Source of the DNA: Streptomyces rishiriensis
GTDB taxonomy: Bacteria; Actinomycetota; Actinomycetes; Streptomycetales; Streptomycetaceae
DNA: 64,000 bases
Direction of reading: 5' to 3'
Assembly: GCF_030815485.1 (NCBI RefSeq)
Contig: NZ_JAUSWV010000002.1
Location: 5,828,001-5,892,000, forward strand
Position numbers and translations under genes: made by a program. The notes below the pieces were generated by a model that saw only the letters and a list, made by a program, of their open reading frames with translations, did not search any database and had not been told where the DNA came from. Shown piece by piece: positions 7,672 through 14,920 of the stretch. Each line of letters opens with the position of its first letter. Position 1 is the first letter of the stretch.

Positions 7672-8182
7672 GGAGGCGCTGTCCGCGCCCTACGCCGACG
7701 GCGTCGGCTCCACCGGACTGGGCCTGCTGATGTGCGCCCTGCCGGTCGGCGCGATCGCCGGCGAGCTGTGGGCAGGCTCCCGGCTGCGTCCGGTCACCCG
7801 CGAGCGCGTCGCGCTGCCGCTCGTCTGTGTGACGCTGCTGCCCTGTCTCGGCTACGCGCTCCACCCCGGCCTCGCCGTCTCGCTGCTCCTGCTGGTCGTC
7901 TCGGGCGCGGGGTCGGCGTACACCCTCGGCCTCGACCAGTGGATCGTCCGGGACGTGCCCGAGGAACTGCGCGGCCGGGCCATGACGCTGCTCACCGCCG
8001 GGCTCATGACGTTCCAGGGCGTCGGCATGGCTCTCGCCGGGGTGGCCGCGGAGCTGCTGGGGGTGGCGGCCGCGGTCACCGGGGCCGGTGTGCTGGGGAC
8101 GGTCGCCTGCGTACTGACGGCCCTGGAGGTCCGGCGGACCGAGGGCCGAGACGGGGCTGACCACGATATGACCGGCCGGTAA
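7667..8182 (+). pseudogene. Truncated MFS transporter, C-terminal half only
   Basis: The open frame from about 7667 reads SPEALSAPYADGVGSTG then LGLLMCALPVGAIAGELW, and continues through about five hydrophobic spans to a stop at 8182 (VALPLVCVTLLPCLGYAL, LAVSLLLLVVSGAGSAYTL, AMTLLTAGLMTFQGVGMALAGVAAELLGV, AAAVTGAGVLGTVACVLTAL). The phrase PEALSAPYA and the later RDVPEELRGRAM are typical of the second half of drug-efflux-type MFS carriers. Helices 1-6 are absent. An internal ATG at 7730 could give a 150-residue product, but that would not be a complete transporter. Confidence 0.7.
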
Positions 8183-8193
8183 GGTCTGGAGGC

Positions 8194-8703
8194 GTGCCGA
8201 AACCGCCCAGTCTTCCCTTCGACCCCATCGCCCGCGCCGACGAGCTCTGGAAGCAGCGCTGGGGGAACACGCCGTCCATGGCCGCGATCACCTCGATCAT
8301 GCGCGCGCACCAGATCCTGCTCGCCGAGGTCGACGCCGTGGTCAAGCCGTACGGCCTGACCTTCGCTCGCTTCGAGGCGCTGGTGCTGCTCACCTTCTCC
8401 AAGGAGGGCGAGCTGACCATGTCGAAGATCGGCGAGCGGCTCCAGGTGCACCCCACCTCGGTGACGAACACCGTCGACCGCCTGGTGAGGTCGGGCCTGG
8501 TCGCCCGGCGCCCCAACCCCAACGACGGCCGCGGCACCCTCGCCGTCATCACCGACAAGGGCCGGGAGGTCGTCGAGGAGGCCACCCGCGACCTGATGGC
8601 GATGGACTTCGGCCTCGGGGTGTACGACGCGGAGGAGTGCGGGGAGATCTTCGCGATGCTCAGGCCGCTGCGGGTCGCCGCGCACGACTTCGACGAGGAG
8701 TGA
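8194..8703 (+). CDS. MarR-family transcriptional regulator
   Basis: A 169-residue MarR protein starting at GTG 8194. The winged helix is at about residues 57-120 (TFARFEALVLLTFSKEGELTMSKIGERLQVHPTSVTNTVDRLV, wing RRPNPNDGRGTLAVIT). The N-terminus (FDPIARADELWKQRWGN) is typical of a Streptomyces MarR subgroup. It lies 85 bp upstream of a DUF3817 gene on the same strand, possibly one transcript. The ligand is unknown. Confidence 0.9.
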   Translation: MPKPPSLPFDPIARADELWKQRWGNTPSMAAITSIMRAHQILLAEVDAVVKPYGLTFARFEALVLLTFSKEGELTMSKIGERLQVHPTSVTNTVDRLVRSGLVARRPNPNDGRGTLAVITDKGREVVEEATRDLMAMDFGLGVYDAEECGEIFAMLRPLRVAAHDFDEE

Positions 8704-8787
8704 CCCGGAACCGGGGGAAGCTGCCCCGCCTCCCGCAGGAGTGACCCGGGGCAAGATCTCCCGGAACGGGTCGTTACGCTCGTCGGC

Positions 8788-9126
8788 ATGAAGAAGAGCG
8801 TGCTGACCCGCTACCGCGTCCTGGCCTATGTCACCGGTGTGCTGCTGGTCCTGCTGTGCCTGGGCATGATCGCCAAGTACGGCCTGGACGTCGACGGGGC
8901 CGCGGACTTCACCCGCGTCGTCGCCATCGCGCACGGCTGGCTCTACGTCCTCTACCTGGTCTTCGCCTTCGACCTGGGATCCAAGGCGAAGTGGCCGGTG
9001 GGCAAGCAGCTGTGGGTGCTGCTGGCCGGCACCGTCCCGACGGCCGCCTTCTTCGTGGAGCGCAGGATCAGCCGGGAGCTGGCGGGCCGGATCGCCGACG
9101 AGGCGCCCGTGGCCGCGAAGGCCTAG
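8788..9126 (+). CDS. DUF3817 small membrane protein (second copy)
   Basis: A 112-residue paralog of the 5808-6152 product, with the same three-helix layout (VLAYVTGVLLVLLCLGMIAKY, VVAIAHGWLYVLYLVFAFDLG, LWVLLAGTVPTAAFFVE) and the C-terminal FFVERRISREL. The ATG at 8788 is the only sensible start. It follows a MarR gene, whereas the first copy precedes a thiamine-binding-type gene. Function is unknown. Confidence 0.85.
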   Translation: MKKSVLTRYRVLAYVTGVLLVLLCLGMIAKYGLDVDGAADFTRVVAIAHGWLYVLYLVFAFDLGSKAKWPVGKQLWVLLAGTVPTAAFFVERRISRELAGRIADEAPVAAKA

Positions 9127-9237
9127 GTCAGGCCCCTGTTCCGGCGCCGATCCGGCCGCCGTACCCGTGCCGCACGCGCGCGTGTACGGCGGCCGGACAC
9201 GCGCAGTCACCACGGAGCCCCACCGATAGCCATCGAC

Positions 9238-9263
9238 ATTTACTTGGACGTCCTAGTAAATTT
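9238..9263. promoter_or_regulatory. Near-perfect palindrome at the icmA start, probable operator
   Basis: ATTTACTTGGAC and GTCCTAGTAAAT are inverted copies with a single mismatched pair, centred on GACGTC. The palindrome ends within about 8 bases of the icmA ATG (9269), and no proper ribosome site fits between. Either the transcript is leaderless or nearly so, with the palindrome overlapping the -10 region, or the start lies elsewhere. The binding protein is unknown. Confidence 0.65.
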
Positions 9264-9268
9264 GAGGC

Positions 9269-10969
9269 ATGGACGCTGACGCCATCGAGGAGGGCCGCCG
9301 TCGCTGGCAGGCCCGGTACGACGCTTCGCGCAAGCGTGAGGCCGACTTCACCACACTCTCCGGGGATCCCGTGGAGCCGGCGTACGGGCCCCGGCCCGGT
9401 GACACGTACGACGGCTTCGAGCGGATCGGCTGGCCCGGGGAGTACCCCTTCACGCGCGGGCTGTACCCGACCGGCTACCGGGGGCGCACCTGGACCATCC
9501 GGCAGTTCGCCGGGTTCGGCAACGCCGAGCAGACCAACGAGCGCTACAAGATGATCCTCGCCAACGGCGGCGGAGGTCTGTCCGTCGCCTTCGACATGCC
9601 CACGCTGATGGGCCGCGACTCCGACGACCGGCACGCGCTGGGCGAGGTCGGGCACTGCGGGGTCGCCATCGACTCGGCCGCCGACATGGAGGTCCTGTTC
9701 AAGGACATCCCGCTGGGTGACGTCACCACCTCCATGACGATCAGCGGTCCGGCCGTCCCCGTCTTCTGCATGTACCTCGTCGCCGCCGAACGGCAGGGCG
9801 TCGACCCGGGCGTCCTCAACGGCACGCTCCAGACGGACATCTTCAAGGAGTACATCGCCCAGAAGGAATGGCTCTTCCAGCCCGAGCCGCATCTGCGCCT
9901 CATCGGCGACCTGATGGAGTACTGCGCGTCCGGCATCCCCGCCTACAAGCCGCTGTCCGTCTCCGGCTACCACATCCGCGAGGCCGGGGCGACGGCCGCG
10001 CAGGAGCTGGCGTACACGCTGGCGGACGGCTTCGGATACGTGGAACTGGGGCTCAGCCGCGGTCTCGACGTGGACGTGTTCGCGCCCGGACTGTCCTTCT
10101 TCTTCGACGCGCACGTGGACTTCTTCGAGGAGATCGCCAAGTTCCGCGCGGCGCGCAGGATCTGGGCCCGCTGGATGCGGGACGTCTACGGGGCGCGGTC
10201 CGAGAAGGCGCAGTGGCTGCGCTTCCACACCCAGACCGCCGGGGTCTCGCTGACCGCCCAGCAGCCGTACAACAACGTGGTGCGTACGGCCGTGGAGGCG
10301 CTCGCGGCGGTGCTCGGCGGGACCAACTCGCTGCACACCAACGCCCTGGACGAGACCCTCGCGCTGCCGAGCGAGCAGGCGGCGGAGATCGCGCTGCGCA
10401 CCCAGCAGGTGCTGATGGAGGAGACCGGCGTCGCCAACGTCGCCGACCCGCTGGGCGGTTCCTGGTACGTCGAGCAGCTGACGGACCGGATCGAGGCCGA
10501 CGCCGAGAAGATCTTCGAGCAGATCCGGGAGCGCGGGCTGCGGGCCCACCCCGACGGACGGCACCCGATCGGGCCGATCACCTCGGGGATCCTGCGCGGG
10601 ATCGAGGACGGCTGGTTCACCGGGGAGATCGCGGAGTCGGCGTTCCGGTACCAGCAGTCCGTGGAGAAGGGCGAGAAGCGGGTCGTCGGCGTCAACGCGC
10701 ACACCGGGTCGGTGACCGGGGACCTGGAGATCCTGCGGGTCAGCCACGAGGTCGAGCGGGAGCAGGTGCGCGTCCTCGCGGAGCGGAAGTCGGGGCGGGA
10801 CGAGACGGCCGTGCGGGCCGGCCTCGACGCCATGCTGGCCGCCGCCCGTGACGGGTCCAACATGATCGGGCCGATGCTGGACGCCGTGCGGGCCGAGGCG
10901 ACGCTGGGCGAGATCTGCGACGTGCTACGGGAGGAGTGGGGCGTCTACACCGAGCCCGCGGGGTTCTAG
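9269..10969 (+). CDS. icmA: Isobutyryl-CoA mutase large subunit
   Basis: A 566-residue B12-dependent acyl-CoA mutase catalytic subunit. It interconverts isobutyryl-CoA and n-butyryl-CoA, linking valine and butyrate catabolism to polyketide precursors. It contains the TIM-barrel substrate domain but no C-terminal cobalamin domain; that is carried by the separate IcmB, which is not in this window. F80 ([16 protein letters not shown]) and Q198 (EYIAQKEW) are the residues that distinguish isobutyryl-CoA mutase from methylmalonyl-CoA mutase (Tyr and Arg there). Other family motifs are [16 protein letters not shown] and [13 protein letters not shown]. The ATG at 9269 gives exactly the known family length. 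Confidence 0.95.
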   Translation: MDADAIEEGRRRWQARYDASRKREADFTTLSGDPVEPAYGPRPGDTYDGFERIGWPGEYPFTRGLYPTGYRGRTWTIRQFAGFGNAEQTNERYKMILANGGGGLSVAFDMPTLMGRDSDDRHALGEVGHCGVAIDSAADMEVLFKDIPLGDVTTSMTISGPAVPVFCMYLVAAERQGVDPGVLNGTLQTDIFKEYIAQKEWLFQPEPHLRLIGDLMEYCASGIPAYKPLSVSGYHIREAGATAAQELAYTLADGFGYVELGLSRGLDVDVFAPGLSFFFDAHVDFFEEIAKFRAARRIWARWMRDVYGARSEKAQWLRFHTQTAGVSLTAQQPYNNVVRTAVEALAAVLGGTNSLHTNALDETLALPSEQAAEIALRTQQVLMEETGVANVADPLGGSWYVEQLTDRIEADAEKIFEQIRERGLRAHPDGRHPIGPITSGILRGIEDGWFTGEIAESAFRYQQSVEKGEKRVVGVNAHTGSVTGDLEILRVSHEVEREQVRVLAERKSGRDETAVRAGLDAMLAAARDGSNMIGPMLDAVRAEATLGEICDVLREEWGVYTEPAGF

Positions 10970-10986
10970 GGGCGCCGGTGGGGCGG

Positions 10987-11016
10987 GGGGCGGGGGCGAG
11001 CGGGTGCCCCCGCCCC
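10987..11016. terminator. Bidirectional terminator between icmA and the TetR gene
   Basis: GGGGCGGGGGC (10987-10997) pairs perfectly with GCCCCCGCCCC (11006-11016) over an 8-base loop. It lies between two convergent stop codons. Confidence 0.7.
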
Positions 11017-11667
11017 TCAGACGTGTTCTCCGGGCAGGTCGCCGGACGGGCCGGTGGACGCGGTCAGGCCCAGGAGCAGGACCCGCGTGAAGCTGCGGAC
11101 CCACTCCTCGTCCGCGGGTTCCGCGCTGACCAGGGTGCGGTGGACCACCGCACCCGCCACGACGTCGAAGATGAGGTCCACCGTGCGGGCGGCCTCGGCC
11201 GGGTCGGTCTGCGGGGGGAGCTCACCGCGCGCCTGGGCGCGGGCGCGGCCCTCCAGGACCAGGTCCTTCTGCGGATCGACGATGGAGGCCCGGATGCGCT
11301 CGCGCAGGGCGTCGTCGCGGGTGGACTCGGCGACGGCCGCCATCAGACCGCTCTTGGCCTCGGGCCGGGCCAGGATCGCCGCGAACTGGAGGACCACGCC
11401 CTCGATGTCGGCGGCGAGGCTGCCCCGGTCGGGGAGTTCGAGTTCACCGAAGAGTTCCGCGACCGCGTCGACGACCAGTTCGTTCTTGCCGGCCCAGCGG
11501 CGGTAGAGGGTCGTCTTGGCGACTCCGGCGCGCGTCGCCACATCCCCCAGCGTCAGCTTGGACCAGCCCAGCTCGACCAGCGCCTCCCGGGTCGCGGCCA
11601 GGATCGCGGTGTCCGCCGCGGCGCTGCGCGGACGGCCCGTGCGACAGGCGGGGGTGCGGATCTGCAT
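11017..11667 (-). CDS. TetR-family transcriptional regulator
   Basis: A 216-residue TetR protein. The N-terminal helix-turn-helix is at about residues 20-65 (ILAATREALVELGWSKLTLGDVATRAGVAKTTLYRRWAGKNELV). The C-terminal ligand domain (about 75-205) is TetR_C-like. It is divergent from the thioredoxin-TPR gene and a perfect dyad lies in the shared promoter region (11751-11773), the usual TetR autoregulatory arrangement. The ligand is unknown. The alternative of regulating icmA is possible but that gene is convergent. Confidence 0.92.
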   Translation of the reverse strand: MQIRTPACRTGRPRSAAADTAILAATREALVELGWSKLTLGDVATRAGVAKTTLYRRWAGKNELVVDAVAELFGELELPDRGSLAADIEGVVLQFAAILARPEAKSGLMAAVAESTRDDALRERIRASIVDPQKDLVLEGRARAQARGELPPQTDPAEAARTVDLIFDVVAGAVVHRTLVSAEPADEEWVRSFTRVLLLGLTASTGPSGDLPGEHV

Positions 11668-11750
11668 TCCCCGACCATAACCGGCGGTTTGTCATGGGCT
11701 TCCGTGAGGGAGATCACTGAGGCGTGGTGTTGCGGAGGCACCCGGTGCCA

Positions 11751-11773
11751 TTACGCTACGACTCGTAGCGAAA
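11751..11773. promoter_or_regulatory. TetR-type operator dyad
   Basis: CGCTACGACTCGTAGCG is a perfect 17-bp dyad with one central base (11754-11770). It extends by TT/AA matches on both sides after one mismatch. It sits in the 238-bp divergent promoter region between the TetR gene and the thioredoxin-TPR gene. Confidence 0.75.
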
Positions 11774-11905
11774 GCTCGCGCGGGACGTGCGCGGGCCGGT
11801 GGCCCGGCGGGGTGCGGGGTGGGGACCCCGGTGCTCAGGTCCGGGATGTTCGGAAGTATTCGGAACGCTTTTCACGCAGGCGCGCGGACGGGGGAGGATA
11901 GACGC

Positions 11906-12886
11906 ATGCAGCCACGGAACATGTCCATGAGCGGAGTCGTCGACCTCGCCGCGGTGAAGGCGGCCCAGGAGGCCAAGGCGAAGGCGGAGCAGACGCGCGC
12001 CGAAACGGCACGGCAGGGCGGCGCGGGGGCCGTTTCCCCGGCCGATCTCGTCATCGACGTCGATGAGGCGGGCTTCGAGCAGGAGGTCCTCCAGCGGTCC
12101 GCCGAGGTGCCCGTCGTCATCGACTTCTGGGCCGAGTGGTGTCAGCCCTGCAAGCAGCTGAGCCCCGTCCTCGAGCGGCTCGCCGTCGAGTACAACGGCC
12201 GCTTCCTGCTCGCCAAGATCGACGTCGACGCCAACCAGATGCTGATGCAGCAGTTCGGGGTGCAGGGCATCCCGGCCGTCTTCGCGGTCGTCGCCGGGCA
12301 GGCACTGCCGCTCTTCCAGGGGGCCGCCGGCGAGGCCCAGATCCGGCAGACCCTCGACCAGTTGGTGCAGGTCGCCGAGCAGCGGTTCGGGCTCACCGGC
12401 CTGACCGTCGACGCCGACGCCGACGCCGGGCCGGGTGCCGTGGAGGCGGCCGAGGCCGAGCCCGTCGGACCCCACGACACGCTGCTCGAAGCCGCCGTAC
12501 AGGCGCTGGACGCGGGCGACTTCGGCGGCGCCGTGCAGGCCTACCGCAACGTGCTCGCCGACGACCCGGGCAACAGCGAGGCCAAGCTCGGGCTCGCCCA
12601 GGCCGAGTTGCTCCAGCGGGTGGGCGGGATGGATCCGCAGCAGGTGCGCAAGGACGCCGCCGACAAGCCCGAGAACCCCGAGGCGCAGATCGCCGCGGCC
12701 GACCTGGACCTGGTGGGCGGTCACGTCGAGGACGCGTTCGGACGGCTCATCGACACCGTGCGGCGCACGGCCGGTGACGACCGGGACGCCGTACGGCTGC
12801 GGCTGCTCGAACTGTTCGAGGTGGTCGGACCGGACGACCCCCGGGTGGCGGCGGCCCGGCGGGCGCTGGCGCGCGCCCTGTTCTGA
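11906..12886 (+). CDS. Thioredoxin-TPR co-chaperone-like protein (YbbN/CnoX type)
   Basis: A 326-residue protein. An Ala/Lys/Gln-rich coiled N-terminus (residues 14-36) precedes a thioredoxin domain at about 47-155, whose active site is W78-C79-Q80-P81-C82 (FWAEWCQPCKQ) rather than WCGPC. A C-terminal TPR-like helical region follows (about 190-326, LLEAAVQALDAGDFGGAVQAY... SEAKLGLAQAEL). This order matches the tetratricopeptide thioredoxin family that protects clients under oxidative stress. The ATG at 11906 follows GGGGAGGA at a good distance. It is probably controlled by the divergent TetR regulator. Confidence 0.88.
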   Translation: MQPRNMSMSGVVDLAAVKAAQEAKAKAEQTRAETARQGGAGAVSPADLVIDVDEAGFEQEVLQRSAEVPVVIDFWAEWCQPCKQLSPVLERLAVEYNGRFLLAKIDVDANQMLMQQFGVQGIPAVFAVVAGQALPLFQGAAGEAQIRQTLDQLVQVAEQRFGLTGLTVDADADAGPGAVEAAEAEPVGPHDTLLEAAVQALDAGDFGGAVQAYRNVLADDPGNSEAKLGLAQAELLQRVGGMDPQQVRKDAADKPENPEAQIAAADLDLVGGHVEDAFGRLIDTVRRTAGDDRDAVRLRLLELFEVVGPDDPRVAAARRALARALF

Positions 12887-12970
12887 TCCGCCGCGCGCCG
12901 TGTTCTGACCAGTCACTAAACGTCAGAGCGCGTGGCGCCGCGGTGAAAGTTCTGCCGATGTGGTTCCCCA

Positions 12971-13008
12971 GCGGCCGCGTTTTACCAAATCTTGGTAATC
13001 GCGGCCGC
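12971..13008. terminator. Long stem-loop after the thioredoxin-TPR gene
   Basis: GCGGCCGCG (12971-12979) pairs with CGCGGCCGC (13000-13008), and the inner TTACCAA pairs with TTGGTAA around ATC, leaving a small TT/A bulge. It could end the upstream transcript or act as a palindromic control element. There is no T-run. Confidence 0.55.
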
Positions 13009-13010
13009 TG

Positions 13011-13154
13011 TTACTGCAAGTAAGACTTGGGCGTTGTTCTGTCGGATTCTGTCCAGCGATCAACAGCTTTGTCCCGGGCGTTGCTGACACCCTGCGTTGC
13101 CGCCCGAGACCTATGGGTCGTTGTTCGGTTATCCGGCCGTTACTAGCGAGTAAC
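13011..13154. promoter_or_regulatory. Two TTACT...AGTAA dyads 128 bp apart
   Basis: TTACTGCAAGTAA (13011-13023) has 5-bp arms and a 3-base spacer. GTTACTAGCGAGTAAC (13139-13154) has 6-bp arms and a 4-base spacer. The shared half-site suggests one dimeric repressor, possibly looping DNA upstream of the DUF6230 gene (inference). Confidence 0.5.
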
Positions 13155-13530
13155 GAACCCCCTTGTGCGGGCGGCGAGAATGCACCACGATCGGCCACGC
13201 TCGGTCCAATCCCGTACCCCGACAGCCGGTTGGGTCAACGGGTTTTCCTGGGTCCCCACCGAGCAGAGCCGACAGCAGTGCAGTCGGCTCTCGGACAGGG
13301 GGGTCTTCGCTGCGGTGAAGCCTGTCCAGCAAGGTTGTGCGTGATGCGTGTCAGGCGCGACCAGTGGTTGTCGCTCGGGGGTGATCGCCGGTGATCGGTG
13401 CGCGGTTCGCGCCTCCGAGACAGGCGCTCCCCTTCCCGAGGACGTAGCACTTCTCCCATCCCTGCCCGGCTGAGCCGCCGTCCGAGGGGGCGGCCGGGAT
13501 CAGGAGATGTACGTCCGAGAAGGAGGAAAT

Positions 13531-14163
13531 ATGGAGTCCCAGGTGCGTGGCGGGACCAGATGGAAGCGCTTCGCTGTGGTCATGGTGCCCAGCGTCGCCG
13601 CTACGGCATGTATAGGTGTCGCCCTCGCGCAGGGTGCACTGGCCGCGTCGTTCAGCGTGTCCGGTCAGTCGTTCAAGGTGACGGCCGACAAGCTGGAAGG
13701 CACGGGTTTCTCGCAGTACGGCGCGATCGACTCGGGTTACACCCTCGACGGCAAGAAGACGGCTCACGCCGTTGCCGTCTCGGCGTTCAAGAGCGCCTCG
13801 ATCACGAACATGTGCCAGTCCGTGGTCACCCCGAACATCCCGCTGCTCGGTTCCGTCAGCCTCACGCTGAAGGCCGGCGGCGGCGGTACGCCGGTCGAGG
13901 CGGAGAACCTGTACATCGACGTCGAGGACCTGAGCGCGGACGCCGTGTTCAAGGGCATCGACATCGGTGTGGCCGCCAAGGACGCCAGCAAGGGTCCGGG
14001 CCTCAAGAGCGGTGACACGGCCAACCCGTACGGGTTCGCCCAGCAGGCGGACTCCGCCACGCTGACCGACGTGAAGCAGACGGCGTGGGCCACCACCGCC
14101 GGAACCTTCAAGCTCAGCGGCCTGAAGATGTCGCTGTCGACGGGTGTCAAGGAGTGCTACTAA
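13531..14163 (+). CDS. DUF6230 exported protein
   Basis: A 210-residue protein starting at ATG 13531, five to six bases after GAAGGAGG. A single N-terminal hydrophobic segment (about 14-38, FAVVMVPSVAATACIGVALAQGALA) acts as signal peptide or anchor. The rest is beta-rich (FSVSGQSFKVTADKLEGTGF... LYIDVEDLSADAVFKGIDIG... FKLSGLKMSLSTGVKECY) with two Cys outside the membrane segment (in NMCQSV and the penultimate residue), which may form a disulfide. Related proteins are sometimes labelled cholesterol esterase without support; no Ser hydrolase motif is visible here. It is the first of three linked genes. Function is unknown. Confidence 0.82.
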   Translation: MESQVRGGTRWKRFAVVMVPSVAATACIGVALAQGALAASFSVSGQSFKVTADKLEGTGFSQYGAIDSGYTLDGKKTAHAVAVSAFKSASITNMCQSVVTPNIPLLGSVSLTLKAGGGGTPVEAENLYIDVEDLSADAVFKGIDIGVAAKDASKGPGLKSGDTANPYGFAQQADSATLTDVKQTAWATTAGTFKLSGLKMSLSTGVKECY

Positions 14164-14172
14164 GCACTCTCT

Positions 14173-14229
14173 GACGGGCGGGGGGGCCGGTGGCGCCCCC
14201 GCCCGTCCAGTCTGAAGCCCCTGGCTTCA
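14173..14229. terminator. Two consecutive hairpins between DUF6230 and DUF6114 genes
   Basis: GACGGGCGGGGG (14173-14184) pairs with CCCCCGCCCGTC (14196-14207). A second stem, TGAAGCC (14213-14219) with GGCTTCA (14223-14229), follows at once. They probably attenuate or stabilise the transcript so the first gene is made in excess of the next two. Confidence 0.55.
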
Positions 14230-14281
14230 CCAGCACTTCGACTCACCACCACAGAAACGCCGCACCAGGGAGCTGTTTTCC

Positions 14282-14920
14282 ATGAGCGCCGAGACCCCTG
14301 TCGCCTCCGGTCAGTTCACCCACCGGAGGGAGCAGTTCCGCGCCTGGCGGGGCACGAGGCCGTTCTGGGCGGGCCTGTTCGTCCTGATCGCCGGCTTCCC
14401 CATCGCGTACTTCCCTTACGCGCACCTCCAGGTGGGCCACCTCACTCTGGCGATGGCCACGACGGCGGGCGCGGGATCGCTGATCATCGGCGTGCTGCTG
14501 GGCGTCCTGGGCATCAGTCTGTGGTTCCAGAAGCACGTACAGGTCTTCGCCGGAGTCGCGGCGATCCTGCTCGGCCTGGTGTCCATCCCGGTGTCGAACC
14601 TCGGCGGCTTCCTCATCGGCTTCCTGTTCGCGCTGATCGGCGGGGCGATGGCCGTGTCCTGGGTGCCGGGCACACCGCCGGCCCCGGCGCCGGCTCCCGA
14701 AGCCGGCGCGACCGCCGGCGGCAACCCCGAGGGCGCGTTCCCCGCAAGTCCCGCCGACGCGGGCGACCTCACCGCGAACCCGTACAGCACGGGCCCGGCC
14801 CCGACCGGGAAGCCGTCCTTCACGAAGGACGACCACGGGGCGGGCGAGCCGCACGATCTGCACGATCTGTCAGGAACGAGCCCGGCCAACGGGGCGAACG
14901 GGAGGCACAGTGCCGGCTGA
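14282..14920 (+). CDS. DUF6114 integral membrane protein
   Basis: A 212-residue protein with four membrane helices in the first 130 residues (about 29-47 FWAGLFVLIAGFPIAYFPY, 55-85 LTLAMATTAGAGSLIIGVLLGVLGISLWF, 88-107 VQVFAGVAAILLGLVSIPV, 110-130 LGGFLIGFLFALIGGAMAVSW). A disordered Pro/Ala/Gly cytoplasmic or exterior tail (134-212) follows. No transport motif is visible. It overlaps the next gene's GTG start by 11 bases. It recurs beside DUF6230 genes in Streptomyces as I recall, which suggests one functional unit. Confidence 0.82.
   Translation: MSAETPVASGQFTHRREQFRAWRGTRPFWAGLFVLIAGFPIAYFPYAHLQVGHLTLAMATTAGAGSLIIGVLLGVLGISLWFQKHVQVFAGVAAILLGLVSIPVSNLGGFLIGFLFALIGGAMAVSWVPGTPPAPAPAPEAGATAGGNPEGAFPASPADAGDLTANPYSTGPAPTGKPSFTKDDHGAGEPHDLHDLSGTSPANGANGRHSAG

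Larger units (their letters stand above)
12887..13530 (+). other. Gene-free 644-bp region rich in dyads
   Basis: I see no convincing coding sequence; short frames on both strands lack starts with ribosome sites and any known motif. It contains a large stem-loop (12971-13008), two TTACT/AGTAA dyads (13011-13023 and 13139-13154) and the promoter region of the DUF6230 gene. The TGTCGGATTCTGTCC stretch shows no clear repeat. The length and the dyads suggest a complex promoter or a long leader. Confidence 0.6.

Noticed and set aside
9269-10969. Methylmalonyl-CoA mutase as the identity of the mutase
   Set aside because: F80 and Q198 replace the Tyr and Arg of methylmalonyl-CoA mutases, and there is no cobalamin domain.
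12923-13394. Small frames on both strands in the 12.9-13.4 kb gap
   Set aside because: No ribosome sites, atypical codon use and overlap with dyads; regulatory DNA fits better.
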